Source: Thioclava indica (GTDB lineage Bacteria > Pseudomonadota > Alphaproteobacteria > Rhodobacterales > Rhodobacteraceae). Taken from it: a stretch of DNA of 45,413 nucleotides. The position numbers and the translations under genes are program-made. Positions 6,998-15,674 of the stretch are shown here, piece by piece (the first letter of the stretch is position 1; every line of letters begins with the position of its first letter). The stretch spans positions 1 through 45,413 of the forward strand of contig NZ_AUNB01000025.1 of assembly GCF_000714545.1 (NCBI RefSeq). The letters are read 5' to 3'. Under the pieces are notes generated by a model. The model was given only the letters and a program-made list of their open reading frames with translations, made no database searches and was not told the origin of the DNA.

Positions 6998-8524
6998 ATG
7001 GATTTCATCGCCCTTGTCTTCCACAGCTTCAGCTTGCTGCTTGATCCAATGAACCTGGCCTATGTGATTATGGGCTTCATAATTGGCACCATTTTCGCCG
7101 CCATTCCCGGCCTGACTGCAACGCTGGCGATGGCCTTGCTGTTGCCTCTGACCTACACGCTCAACGTTGAAACCGCACTTATGGCCAGCGCGAGCATCTA
7201 CATGGCCGGCATGTACGGTGGCAGCATCACGGCTATCACCATCAATATTCCGGGGGCACCATCTTCGATGATGACGGCTCTGGACGGCTACCCCATGCAA
7301 CAGCAGGGCAACGGCGCTAAGGCGTTGGGGCATGCGGCCCTAGGCTCGATGTTCGGAGGCGCGGTGGGAACGTTGCTGCTGATCGCGGTCGCGCCCTTTG
7401 TGGCCGAGCTGTCCCTGCTCGTCAAAACGACCGGTAAATTCTCGCTGCTTGCCTTTGCCATCGTCGTTGTCGTTATCGCGCAACGCGGGCGCATCCCACA
7501 AGCCGGGCTGGCCGCCTGTATCGGGCTCATGCTTGCCACCGTCGGCCTTGACGCGATGGAGCCGATCACCCGGTTCACCTTTGGCTACAGCGACCTGACC
7601 GCCGGCATTGATCTGATGCCTGTCATCATCGGGACGTTTGCGATCTCGGAAATTCTCATTCAGGCCAGCACGCACACCAATATGGCTGCGGTCGCTGCGG
7701 CCGCCGAAAAGATCAAGATCAGGCGCAGGGATTTTCGGCCCCCGCTGTCTGAAATCCGCAAGATCGGCTTTGTTTGCTACTTCAAATCCTGCCTGATCGG
7801 ATATTTCGTCGGCACCCTTCCCGGTGCGGGCGGGTCTATGGGGTCGCTCTTGGCCTATACCGAGGCGGTTCGCACCTCTCACGAGCCCGAAACCTTTGGT
7901 AAAGGAAACCCCAAAGGTATCGCCGCCTCGGAAAGCGCCAACAATGCCGTCTGCGGCGGGGCCATGGTTCCAATGCTGACCTTTGGTATTCCGGGCGATC
8001 CGATCACCGCCATCATGCTTGGCGTCTTGATCATCAACGGGATCCAGCCCGGCCCGCAGCTGATGGCGGATCAAGCCGGTTTGATTGCGCCGATGCTTGC
8101 AACCCTGCTGTTCAGCGCCGTGGTCCTTATTCCTTTGACGCTTTATCTGATCGGGCCGTATTGCATCAAGATCGTGTCGATCCGTAAAGACCTGCTTTAC
8201 GGCGTCATCGCTTTGTTGGCTGTTGTCGGAAGCTACGTTTCGACCTACTCGACCTTTCAGATGTTCATGGCGCTGGGGATGGGGGTTCTGACCTTCTATC
8301 TGCGACGCAACGGGTTTCCGGTAATCACGATGTTGCTGGGTTACATTCTGGGCCCCAACCTCGAGGAATTCCTGCGCCGGTCTCTGGCGCTGTCAAATGG
8401 CGATCCCATGACGTTTCTTACCAACCCGGACAGCTTGTTCTTTGTCGTGCTGACTTTGATCTTTGTCTATTTCCTCGCGATCAGAAAGCCTGCGAAGAAA
8501 CCGGTGACGGGTCAATCCGAGTAA
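6998..8524 (+). CDS. tctA: TTT transporter large membrane subunit TctA
   Basis: A 508-residue polytopic protein of the expected TctA length with about 11-12 membrane segments. Diagnostic boxes are the N-terminal GTIFAAIPGLTATLAMALLLP, the middle GTLPGAGGSMGSLLAYTEA and GKGNPKGIAASESANN followed by a conserved FGIPGD. TctA forms the translocation channel. The closest partner in the window is the tctA-tctB fusion at 35120, which belongs to a different transporter. Substrate cannot be told from the sequence. The GntR gene downstream may control this pair. Confidence 0.93.
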   Translation: MDFIALVFHSFSLLLDPMNLAYVIMGFIIGTIFAAIPGLTATLAMALLLPLTYTLNVETALMASASIYMAGMYGGSITAITINIPGAPSSMMTALDGYPMQQQGNGAKALGHAALGSMFGGAVGTLLLIAVAPFVAELSLLVKTTGKFSLLAFAIVVVVIAQRGRIPQAGLAACIGLMLATVGLDAMEPITRFTFGYSDLTAGIDLMPVIIGTFAISEILIQASTHTNMAAVAAAAEKIKIRRRDFRPPLSEIRKIGFVCYFKSCLIGYFVGTLPGAGGSMGSLLAYTEAVRTSHEPETFGKGNPKGIAASESANNAVCGGAMVPMLTFGIPGDPITAIMLGVLIINGIQPGPQLMADQAGLIAPMLATLLFSAVVLIPLTLYLIGPYCIKIVSIRKDLLYGVIALLAVVGSYVSTYSTFQMFMALGMGVLTFYLRRNGFPVITMLLGYILGPNLEEFLRRSLALSNGDPMTFLTNPDSLFFVVLTLIFVYFLAIRKPAKKPVTGQSE

Positions 8525-8546
8525 CGTGCGTGCCAGTAGCCCCGTT

Positions 8547-8574
8547 CCCGTGATCGCACCAACTGCATCACGGG
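8547..8574. terminator. Hairpin after tctA
   Basis: CCCGTGAT and ATCACGGG form a perfect 8-bp stem with a 12-base loop, 23 bases after the tctA stop. No T run follows, so it may be a weak or Rho-assisted terminator, or a stabilising 3' hairpin, separating tctBA from the GntR gene. Confidence 0.45.
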
Positions 8575-8672
8575 GGCGGCACCGAACCGGATGCGCGCCA
8601 TGACCCGAGCGTTGCGAAGGCCCGTTTGCGGCTTATAAAGGAGTTCAGACGTTTGGCAGAGACTTGGCCAAT

Positions 8673-8678
8673 GTATAC
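8673..8678. promoter_or_regulatory. Possible GntR/FadR-type operator
   Basis: GTATAC within AATGTATACTCC lies 31 bases before the GTG start of the GntR gene. It matches the short FadR-subfamily consensus GTM-KAC. The match is brief and may be chance. The position suits autoregulation. Confidence 0.3.
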
Positions 8679-8708
8679 TCCGGTCCAACAGAAACAAAGG
8701 AGGCCACA

Positions 8709-9410
8709 GTGTCAGAGCCCCGTCGCCCGTCGTTGGCGGACCAAGTTTATGATCAACTTCTGACGCAGATCCTCGAAGAGGAATACCCGGTCCACAGCCG
8801 TCTGCCCGCCGAAGACGTTCTGGCCCAAAATTTCGGTGTTTCGCGCCCGATTGTGCGCGCAGCACTTTCGCGGCTGCGCGATGACGGCATCGTCGAGTCC
8901 CGTCGTGGCTCTGGCAGCTATGTCTTGCGTAGTCCCGACCGGCAACTCATCACATTTCTACCGCTGGACTCGGTTTCAGGAGTTCAGCGGTGTTACGAAT
9001 TCCGCATTGATGTGGAAGGTGCTGCGGCGGCATGGGCGGCTCTGCGCAGGGACGACGAAGATCTTGCCGCGATGGATCACGCCTATCAGGTGATGGCGCA
9101 AAGCTATGAACAACACGCACTTGGCGTCGAAGCAGACCAGATGCTTCACCTTGCCGTGGCACGCGCCTCGAAAAACCCGTTCTTTGCCTCGGTTCTCGAA
9201 TCTCTTAGCGAACAAATTGCCATCGGCGTGAAACTCTCGCGGTCGCTGACGCTTTTGGATACGACAGTGCGTCAGGAACTGGTGCTGGCCGAGCATCGTG
9301 CGGTGTTGGACGCAATCCGCCTGAAGCAGCCAGAAGTCGCAAAAGCCGCCATGCGCTATCACATCACCGCCGCCAAGGACCGGATGTTTGTTGGGACACA
9401 GGACGCCTAG
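8709..9410 (+). CDS. GntR-family regulator, FadR/FCD subfamily
   Basis: A 233-residue regulator. Residues 1-70 are a winged helix (SLADQVYDQLLTQI, RLPAEDVLAQNFGVSRPIVRAALSRLRDDGIVESRRGSGSYV). The rest is an all-helical FCD ligand domain with the usual metal-site spacing: Asp in DVEGAA, and His in MLHLAVARA, AEHRAVLDA and RYHITAA. I choose GTG at 8709 because AAAGGAGG lies five bases upstream; the ATG at 8664 has no such signal. FCD regulators often sense carboxylates, which fits control of the adjacent TTT transporter. The ligand is unknown. Confidence 0.88.
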   Translation: MSEPRRPSLADQVYDQLLTQILEEEYPVHSRLPAEDVLAQNFGVSRPIVRAALSRLRDDGIVESRRGSGSYVLRSPDRQLITFLPLDSVSGVQRCYEFRIDVEGAAAAWAALRRDDEDLAAMDHAYQVMAQSYEQHALGVEADQMLHLAVARASKNPFFASVLESLSEQIAIGVKLSRSLTLLDTTVRQELVLAEHRAVLDAIRLKQPEVAKAAMRYHITAAKDRMFVGTQDA

Positions 9411-9646
9411 ACGTTTCGGTACCGCTGACCTTCGTAGGTGTCGCGGTCAAACCTGACGGGAATACTGCGGTCGCCTTTGAGGCGGGGTTGGGAAATTGGT
9501 TGATCATCGGAATCTGCTACCGACTCTCGGAAGGCCGGCCAACAAGTTGACAATGCCAATGAAGGTTCTTCTTTCGACACCTGGAAACTCTGCGACAGCA
9601 CCCATGAAACTGGCGGAAGCGGTATGTAACGACGCCGTCGCGCTCC
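9411..9646. other. Intergenic region between convergent gntR and lacI genes
   Basis: About 236 bases between two convergent regulator genes. I see no gene and no clear terminator with a T run. Short frames here have no ribosome-binding sites or recognisable motifs. Confidence 0.4.
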
Positions 9647-10660
9647 TTAGCCGCAAGGTCCGGTGGTATCACGAACTCTAAGCCGCGGCTGGACAATCGC
9701 GTCACGCAGTTCTGCATGTGGCTCGGCGATCCGACGGATCAGCAGCTCGGCGGCTTTGGTGCCAATCTCGCGCGGGAAAACCTGCACCGTGGTCAGGCGC
9801 GGCGGTGCGCCGAGATCGATGAACGACAGGTTGTCGTGACCTACCACCGACAGATCGCGCCCCGGCATCAACCCCAGATCGAACAGACCGCGCAGCAGTC
9901 CTGATGCCAGAATATCATTAAAGCAAATGGCCGCTGTCGGGCGCGGATTGAGCGCACTCACCATCCCCGCCGATTGTGGTGATCCATCCCACGCAAGCGG
10001 AACCTCAATAATGCCCGCATTCTCAAGGCCCATTTCGCGCATGTGCCTGTCAAACGACTCCAACCGCTCAATCCGGGTTGAGGTCTCGCCCTTAAGTGAA
10101 ACATAGGCAATCCGGCGATGGCCTAGATCGCGTAAATGCCGCACACTTTCGCGCACTGCCAGCCCCGGATCAGAGCCCGCAAAGTCGCTCAGACCCATTC
10201 CAACGTGACGCATCGCTTGCACCACCGGCAGGGACGCGCGGTCGAGTTGCGAGATCGTCTCGGGGCGCGTGGCGTCGGCGGGAATCAATATCAGCCCTTC
10301 GGCGCCGTGCTCGCGCAGCCTACGGATCAGGCCGGACTGGCGCGCGGGGTCATCGCGGCTACTGGCCAGCATCACCAAATGGCCACTGTCATCGAGTCTG
10401 GCCTCAATTCCTTCGACAAACTCGGCAAAGAAGCTGTTGACGAGGTTGGGGATGATGACGCCGATCGTGCGGCTTTTTTGCCCGCGCAGACGCGCAGCGC
10501 CGCTGTTGGGCACATAATCGAGATCGGCGATTACCTTTTCGACTTTTTCACGCGTCGTCTCGGCCACGAGGCTTGATCCGCGGATCACCAGTGAGGCCGT
10601 TGCGCGCGACACCCCTGCCGCGCGCGCCACATCAATCAAGGTGATCCGCTTTTTGCTCAT
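9647..10660 (-). CDS. LacI-family transcriptional regulator
   Basis: A 337-residue protein with the N-terminal LacI helix-turn-helix and hinge (TLIDVARAAGVSRATASLVIRGSSLVAETTREKV and then YVPNSGAARLRG) and a periplasmic-binding-protein-like effector domain (IGVIIPNLVNSFFAEFVEGIE, AAICFNDILASGLLRGLFDLG, SVVGHDNLSFIDLGAPPRLTTV). The start at 10660 leaves six residues before the HTH, as is usual. It is the last gene of a minus-strand catabolic cluster and probably represses it. Two abutting 14-bp CG-centred palindromes upstream of the first gene (16403-16430) are of the type LacI proteins bind. The inducer is unknown. Confidence 0.93.
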   Translation of the reverse strand: MSKKRITLIDVARAAGVSRATASLVIRGSSLVAETTREKVEKVIADLDYVPNSGAARLRGQKSRTIGVIIPNLVNSFFAEFVEGIEARLDDSGHLVMLASSRDDPARQSGLIRRLREHGAEGLILIPADATRPETISQLDRASLPVVQAMRHVGMGLSDFAGSDPGLAVRESVRHLRDLGHRRIAYVSLKGETSTRIERLESFDRHMREMGLENAGIIEVPLAWDGSPQSAGMVSALNPRPTAAICFNDILASGLLRGLFDLGLMPGRDLSVVGHDNLSFIDLGAPPRLTTVQVFPREIGTKAAELLIRRIAEPHAELRDAIVQPRLRVRDTTGPCG

Positions 10661-10744
10661 ATTCCGACCAGTATCGTCCCGACGCCACCGTGGCAATTGA
10701 CCATACCCAGCCGCGCCAGATCAGGGGGTTGGCGCGCTTAAAAA

Positions 10745-11476
10745 TTATGCGGCAGTAACTGTCATCTCGACTCGCGCATGATTTATTTCTGCGTGAAATG
10801 TGCCCGGCGTGGTCAGCGGGATTGGCCCAAGCCGCGCGCCAGTAATCACATATTGCCCTGCGCTTAGCGGCAGGCCAAGTTCCGCTGCGCGTCGCGCAAG
10901 AAAACCAAGAAAATCGACGCTTTGATCAAGAGACATGCCGGGTGCCGCCCGCGTTCCCGCCGGGGCGAAATTGGTTGTGATCGCAAGCGCCGCCAGATCG
11001 CGGTTGCGCCAATCGGCAATCGCGTCGCCGATCACGATGGAATGGTTGGTGAACCTGTCTGCCATCAGCTCTAGCGGCGTGTGACCAGTTGGTGTGACGA
11101 ATCGCGTACGCAAACACTCAAACGCGATATGGACGTCGTCGATAGCATCAAGGATCGCCTCGAAGGTGGCATCGGGGGCGATATCTTTGCCAAGGAGGAA
11201 CGCGGTTTCAACTTCTATCCGAAGGCCTCTCAGGTGGGGCTGTAGGGTGCCGGAGTGATGAACTTCGACTTTCAAAATCGGCGCACAGGCCAAGTCACGC
11301 CCGCCGATCAGACCGTGTTTCCAGCCGCCCACGACGCCAAGCCGTGCAATTGTGGCGCTCTGGATTGCAAAAGCGTCCTCGGCGGTTTCGGGCAGCAGCG
11401 GCAGCGCGTCGATCTGTCCCGTCAGATGGGCGTGGGCAAACTGAGCGGCGCAGCTCTCGATCATGTCAGACTGCAT
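10745..11476 (-). CDS. 2-keto-4-pentenoate hydratase-like / FAH-superfamily enzyme
   Basis: A 243-residue protein related to MhpD-type hydratases and decarboxylases. Supporting segments are WKHGLIGGRD, IEVETAFLLGKDI (the ExE metal-binding motif), the central DDVHIAFECLRTRF, and VDFLGFLARRAAELGLPLSAGQYVITGA near the C-terminus. Such enzymes hydrate or decarboxylate 2-oxo acids with a divalent metal. The start at 11476 is favoured by GAGGAG ten bases upstream; it overlaps the kinase gene by 11 bases, showing coupling. An ATG at 11464 is an alternative. The exact substrate is unknown. It must fit with the dehydrogenase and kinase encoded upstream. Confidence 0.8.
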   Translation of the reverse strand: MQSDMIESCAAQFAHAHLTGQIDALPLLPETAEDAFAIQSATIARLGVVGGWKHGLIGGRDLACAPILKVEVHHSGTLQPHLRGLRIEVETAFLLGKDIAPDATFEAILDAIDDVHIAFECLRTRFVTPTGHTPLELMADRFTNHSIVIGDAIADWRNRDLAALAITTNFAPAGTRAAPGMSLDQSVDFLGFLARRAAELGLPLSAGQYVITGARLGPIPLTTPGTFHAEINHARVEMTVTAA

Positions 11477-12401
11477 GTTCGGCGATCTCCTCATGCATCG
11501 CGGATTTCGGAATGATGGCACCGGGAAATTGCACCACGCGGGCGGCCAGTCGCGCCCCTGCCAGAACCGCCTCCTGTGGGGACTTTCCGCGCTGAAAGGC
11601 CGACAAAAAGCCTGCGTCAAAACTGTCGCCTGCGGCGGTGGTATCGCGCGCGCGCACTGGTGCAGGTAGGGCGATGGACTGCGCCTCACCTGCGGAGCTG
11701 CGGTGCAAAACCGCACCGCCGCCGGTGGTCAAAACGATCTCGCCAGTCGCGAAGCGGGCGCAGTGTTGCAATGCCGCCTCAGGTGTATCATAGCCCCAAA
11801 GCGCACCCATATCTTCCAGTGAGGGCAGCGCGACCGAAGCCACCGCCAACGCTCGTGAACTCCAGTCTGTGGCTTCTTGATGCGAAGTCCACAACCGCGC
11901 GCGGTAATTCGTATCATAGGCCACCAAACAACCCGCCGCGCGCGCGTGCGCCAAAGCCGACAACATCCGGGCGCGCGCCGCTGCTGGCAAAATAGCCAGT
12001 GCAATGCCAGAAAACAGCACTGCGCGGGCGTTGGACAGGGCGGGCGCCTCGGACATTTCGGGGGAGAACATCCGACGTGCCGGGGACTGATCGCGCCAAT
12101 AAACAAAGCTACGCTCACCGTCTTCATCGGTCGAGATAAAGCTCAGACCAGGGCTGCCGTGCGGCTCCAGCGCGACGCCTGACACATCCACACCTTCGGC
12201 AGCAATGGCATCGCGCATCCAGCGGCTCATTGCGTCATCGCCTAACCGCGACAGATAGCCTATGCGCAAATCGGGTCGCAAACGCGCCAGATAAATCGCG
12301 GCATTGAGTATATCGCCGCCCAACCGGCGGTGAAACTGGTTCAGGTTTGCGGCATCATTGGTGAATTCAGCAAGCGGCTCGCCGATGCAAAGGATATCCA
12401 T
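11466..12401 (-). CDS. PfkB-family sugar kinase, KdgK-like
   Basis: A 311-residue ribokinase-family protein. It has the N-terminal GEPLAEF and RRLGGDILNAAIYLARL, the substrate motif YDTNYRARLW typical of 2-keto-3-deoxygluconate kinases, and the catalytic/ATP signature RDTTAAGDSFDAGFLSAF with the base Asp. It would phosphorylate a keto-deoxy sugar acid or related compound. It sits between the dehydrogenase (gap 12 bases) and the hydratase (overlap), in one operon with an ABC importer. KdgK function is the best family guess. The neighbouring enzymes are not those of the usual KDG aldolase route. Confidence 0.85.
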   Translation of the reverse strand: MDILCIGEPLAEFTNDAANLNQFHRRLGGDILNAAIYLARLRPDLRIGYLSRLGDDAMSRWMRDAIAAEGVDVSGVALEPHGSPGLSFISTDEDGERSFVYWRDQSPARRMFSPEMSEAPALSNARAVLFSGIALAILPAAARARMLSALAHARAAGCLVAYDTNYRARLWTSHQEATDWSSRALAVASVALPSLEDMGALWGYDTPEAALQHCARFATGEIVLTTGGGAVLHRSSAGEAQSIALPAPVRARDTTAAGDSFDAGFLSAFQRGKSPQEAVLAGARLAARVVQFPGAIIPKSAMHEEIAEHAV

Positions 12402-12413
12402 TCGAGGTTCCGT

Positions 12414-13361
12414 TCAAGACAGCGCGACTTTGCTGGGCAGCGGTGCTCCGGCAATAAACGCGTCGATATTGGCAATCACAAGTTGGGCCATTGCCCTGCG
12501 CGCCTCATAGGTGGCCGAGGCGATATGCGGGGTGAACAGCGTATTGGGCGCGCGCAAAAGCGCATCCTCCGGGCCGCCGGGCGTGGCCGGTTCGGTTTCA
12601 AACACGTCAAGCGCCGCAGCGCCAAGCGTTCCGCCGTGCAAAGCCGTCGCCAGAGCCGCGCTATCAACAACCGAGCCGCGCGCGACGTTGACCAGAGTGC
12701 CCTCTGGGCCTAGCGCGTCCAGCACGTCAGGCCCGACGATATGGTGGGTCTCGGGCGTGGCGGCCAAGGTTACGAATAGCACATCGCAATCACGCGCCAA
12801 TGTCACAGGATTGGCGCGATAGGCGTCGGTCGCATTTTGATCCGGCGCGCGCGCGTAATAGAGCACCTCAAGGCCCAAAGCGCGCAGCATATCCGCCAGT
12901 GCACGCCCGATCCGACCGTAGCCCAGAATGCCGGACCGCGCACCGATCAGTGAGCGGCCAAGCCGCGCCTTTTGACCCCCGCCCCAAGCGCCCGAGCGCA
13001 CCAGTCGCTCTCCTTCGCCAATGCGCCGGCGCACGCTTAACGCAAGACCAAGCGCCAGTTCGGCCACCGCCCCGGAAAGCACATCGGGTGTGGTGGTTAC
13101 GGCAATGTTGCGCGCGGACGCAGCGCCCAGGTCGACGGCATCTGTGCCCACGCCATTCACCGCGATCAGCCGCAGGTCGGGCAGAGCGTCAATTTCGTCA
13201 CACGTCAATCCGCGCGTGCCGCTGGTGAGCACGATCTCGATCCCGTCACGCGCCTCGATGTCGCGGGTGATGGCGTGACTGGCGCAAAACTGCTCCATTA
13301 TGTCTGGCGGATTAAGATCGCTCAGAACCAAAATTCGGGGCGGTGCTGTGGCGGCAGTCAT
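12414..13361 (-). CDS. D-2-hydroxyacid dehydrogenase (NAD(P)-dependent)
   Basis: A 315-residue member of the D-isomer-specific 2-hydroxyacid dehydrogenase family, of glyoxylate/hydroxypyruvate reductase type. The Rossmann motif is SGILGYGRIGRALADML. The catalytic Arg lies in NVARGSVVD, Glu in LDVFETEP and His in TPHIASAT. It interconverts 2-oxo and D-2-hydroxy acids. Its start overlaps the ATPase gene by four bases (ATGA), so it is co-translated with the transporter. In this operon it probably oxidises or reduces the imported acid or an intermediate. Confidence 0.9.
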   Translation of the reverse strand: MTAATAPPRILVLSDLNPPDIMEQFCASHAITRDIEARDGIEIVLTSGTRGLTCDEIDALPDLRLIAVNGVGTDAVDLGAASARNIAVTTTPDVLSGAVAELALGLALSVRRRIGEGERLVRSGAWGGGQKARLGRSLIGARSGILGYGRIGRALADMLRALGLEVLYYARAPDQNATDAYRANPVTLARDCDVLFVTLAATPETHHIVGPDVLDALGPEGTLVNVARGSVVDSAALATALHGGTLGAAALDVFETEPATPGGPEDALLRAPNTLFTPHIASATYEARRAMAQLVIANIDAFIAGAPLPSKVALS

Positions 13362-14101
13362 GCGATTTGACCAAGGAAGTTGCGCAGCCGCTCAGAGCGG
13401 GGGTTGCCAAAGAACTCTTCGGGCGCGCCCTGCTCGATGATCGCGCCCGCTTCCATAAAGATCACACGATCGGCCACCGCGCGTGCAAACTCCATTTCGT
13501 GGGTCACGCAGAGCATCGTCATGCCTTCGCGCGCGAGATCAATCATCGTATCGAGCACTTCTTTTACCATCTCGGGGTCAAGCGCCGAAGTCGGCTCGTC
13601 AAACAGCATGATCCGCGGCTCCATGCACAGCGCGCGCGCAATTGCGACGCGCTGCTGTTGGCCCCCCGACAATTGGGCGGGAAACTTATCTGCCTGCTCG
13701 GGGATTTTCACACGCTCAAGATATTTGCGCGCGGTCGCCTCGGCGCTGGACTTATTGGCCCGTCCCGTCTTGAGCGGCGCCAACATGCAGTTTTGCAGCA
13801 CCGTGAGATGGGGAAACAGGTTGAACTGCTGAAAGACCATGCCAACTTCACGGCGCACTTTGCCAACATTGTCGCCCCCTGCTGTCAGCTCGATTCCATC
13901 AACGGTGATTGTGCCGCTTTGAATGGTTTCAAGCTGGTTGATCGTGCGGATCAGCGTTGATTTACCCGAGCCAGAGGGGCCACAGATAACAATCCGTTCG
14001 CCGGTCTCGACCGTCAGATCAATTGCTTTCAACGCTTGGAACGCCCCGAAGAATTTGGAGACCCCGCGCATTTCAACCGCGAGCTGCTTGGATTGTGCCA
14101 T
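13358..14101 (-). CDS. Polar amino acid-type ABC transporter ATPase
   Basis: A 247-residue ATPase of the GlnQ/HisP type: Walker A GPSGSGKS, Q-loop VFQQFNLFPH, signature LSGGQQQRVAIARAL, Walker B IMLFDEPTSALDPE and the switch His in CVTHEMEFA. The ATG at 14101 is preferred over 14107 because a GAGG lies seven bases before it. It powers the import system formed by the two permeases and the binding protein encoded upstream. Confidence 0.95.
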   Translation of the reverse strand: MAQSKQLAVEMRGVSKFFGAFQALKAIDLTVETGERIVICGPSGSGKSTLIRTINQLETIQSGTITVDGIELTAGGDNVGKVRREVGMVFQQFNLFPHLTVLQNCMLAPLKTGRANKSSAEATARKYLERVKIPEQADKFPAQLSGGQQQRVAIARALCMEPRIMLFDEPTSALDPEMVKEVLDTMIDLAREGMTMLCVTHEMEFARAVADRVIFMEAGAIIEQGAPEEFFGNPRSERLRNFLGQIA

Positions 14102-14170
14102 GGTCATGCCTCGTCATTGAAGCCCGGCGCCGCCGCGTTTGAAACGTGGCGCCGGGTTGATGTCAGATGT

Positions 14171-14980
14171 TCACTTCAAAGCCGCTTTCGCGGTGCCAGT
14201 GCGGACAAAATCAGGGACCTTCGTGCCAAGCCATTGCTCGCTGATTTTGTCCATCGTCCCGTCTTTCATCGCGTCCGCGACAAAGGCGTTGATCTTGGCC
14301 AACAGCGCGTCAGAGCCCGGCACGACGGCCACACCCTGAACTTGGCTCGAAAGTGAGAACTTCTCGTCGAAGCGGCCCGGTGCAGCTTTGTTGATCTGTG
14401 CAGCGATCACGTTCGAGACGCCAATCAGCGGCACCTGTCCCGATAGCAGCGCTTGAACTGCGGCGGCATCATCGTCAAAACGGCGGATCGTTGCGCTTGC
14501 GGGGGCAACTTTGGTGACGCCAGCATCTTGTGTCGAGGCGCGCACCACGCCGATCGTCTTGCCCGCGAGGCCCGCGCCGTCCTTCACATCCTCATCCTTT
14601 TTGCCGTAAACCATGATCTCAATCCCAGCATATGGGTTCGAGAAATCAACCCTTTCGGCACGCGCCGGCGTGATCCCCAGTGAGGCCACCAGAACATCGA
14701 CCTGACCCGACAACAGATAGGGAATGCGGTTGGGCCCGGTCACCGGCACGATCTGAATTTTAGTGCCGAGATATTTCGCCAACGCCTTGGCGGTGTCGGC
14801 GTCATAGCCCTCGGGCGCGCCGGTCGCGCTCATCGTGCCGAAGGGCGGAAAATCGACCAACATGCCGACTTTGAGCACGCCATTCGCCTCGATCTGTTTG
14901 AGTGTAGTGGCTTGCGCTTGCGGGGCAAGAAGGGCCGTGGCTGCAATAGCGGCGGCTGCCAGTGTGTGGAAAAACTTCAT
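14171..14980 (-). CDS. ABC transporter substrate-binding protein, family 3
   Basis: A 269-residue periplasmic protein. It begins with a signal peptide (MKFFHTLAAAAIAATALLA, cleavage near AQA) followed by VLKVGMLVDFPPFGTM, GYDADTAKALAKYLG and the family signature VDVLVASLGITPARAERVDFS, as in polar amino acid and opine binding proteins. It delivers the solute to the two permeases. The neighbours (hydroxyacid dehydrogenase, kinase, hydratase) suggest a sugar-acid or amino-sugar-acid ligand rather than a standard amino acid. That is inference. Confidence 0.93.
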   Translation of the reverse strand: MKFFHTLAAAAIAATALLAPQAQATTLKQIEANGVLKVGMLVDFPPFGTMSATGAPEGYDADTAKALAKYLGTKIQIVPVTGPNRIPYLLSGQVDVLVASLGITPARAERVDFSNPYAGIEIMVYGKKDEDVKDGAGLAGKTIGVVRASTQDAGVTKVAPASATIRRFDDDAAAVQALLSGQVPLIGVSNVIAAQINKAAPGRFDEKFSLSSQVQGVAVVPGSDALLAKINAFVADAMKDGTMDKISEQWLGTKVPDFVRTGTAKAALK

Positions 14981-15016
14981 TCTCTCTTCCTCCGAGAAAT
15001 TGGTGGTTACGGTCGT

Positions 15017-15673
15017 TCAGCGTGTGAAGGCGCGGCGCATCCGCGCTTCAAGCCGGCGCGCGTATAGCGAAAGCGGCCAGCAAATCAGGAAATAGATCAC
15101 GGCCACCAATCCAAAGACCACAAACGGGTCGAAGGTGGCATTGTTGACAATCTGACCAGCGCGAGTCAGTTCGGTAAAGCCGATAATAGAGGTCAGCGAG
15201 GTGCCCTTGATGAGCTGCACCAGAAATCCCACCGTAGGCGCAACCCCAATCCGTGCCGCTTGCGGCAAGATTACGCTTTGCATCCGGTCGCGGTAGCTAA
15301 GCGAAAGGGCCGTTGCGGCTTCAAGTTGGCCCGTGGGCACCGCCTGTATCGAGCCGCGCCAAATCTCGCCCAGATAGGCGCTTGCGTGGAATGTCAGCGC
15401 AACGGCGGCAGCCAGCAACGGATTGATCGGCAAGTTCAAGACAGCAAGGCCAAAGTAAAACAGAAACAACTGCATCAGCAGCGGCGTGCCCTGAAAAATT
15501 CGGATAAATACGGCGCTGATCCGGCGTAGCGCGATCGAGTCAGAGCTGCGCGCCAGTGCGACGATCAGCCCGCCGACGGCTCCGCCGACAAACGCAATGA
15601 CGGACAGCAGCAAGGTCCAGCGGACGGCCTCGATGATGAATAGAATGTCGGCGGGACCGAATTGACGGATCAT
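15017..15673 (-). CDS. Polar amino acid-type ABC transporter permease (second)
   Basis: A 218-residue inner-membrane permease of the HisM/GlnP family with about five transmembrane helices and the EAA loop EAATALSLSYRDRMQSVILPQA. I chose the ATG at 15673 (MIRQFGPADILF) because it starts one base after the stop of the upstream permease; a longer frame to 15793 would run through that gene. It forms a heterodimeric channel with the product of 15675-16343. Confidence 0.92.
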   Translation of the reverse strand: MIRQFGPADILFIIEAVRWTLLLSVIAFVGGAVGGLIVALARSSDSIALRRISAVFIRIFQGTPLLMQLFLFYFGLAVLNLPINPLLAAAVALTFHASAYLGEIWRGSIQAVPTGQLEAATALSLSYRDRMQSVILPQAARIGVAPTVGFLVQLIKGTSLTSIIGFTELTRAGQIVNNATFDPFVVFGLVAVIYFLICWPLSLYARRLEARMRRAFTR

Positions 15674-15674
15674 A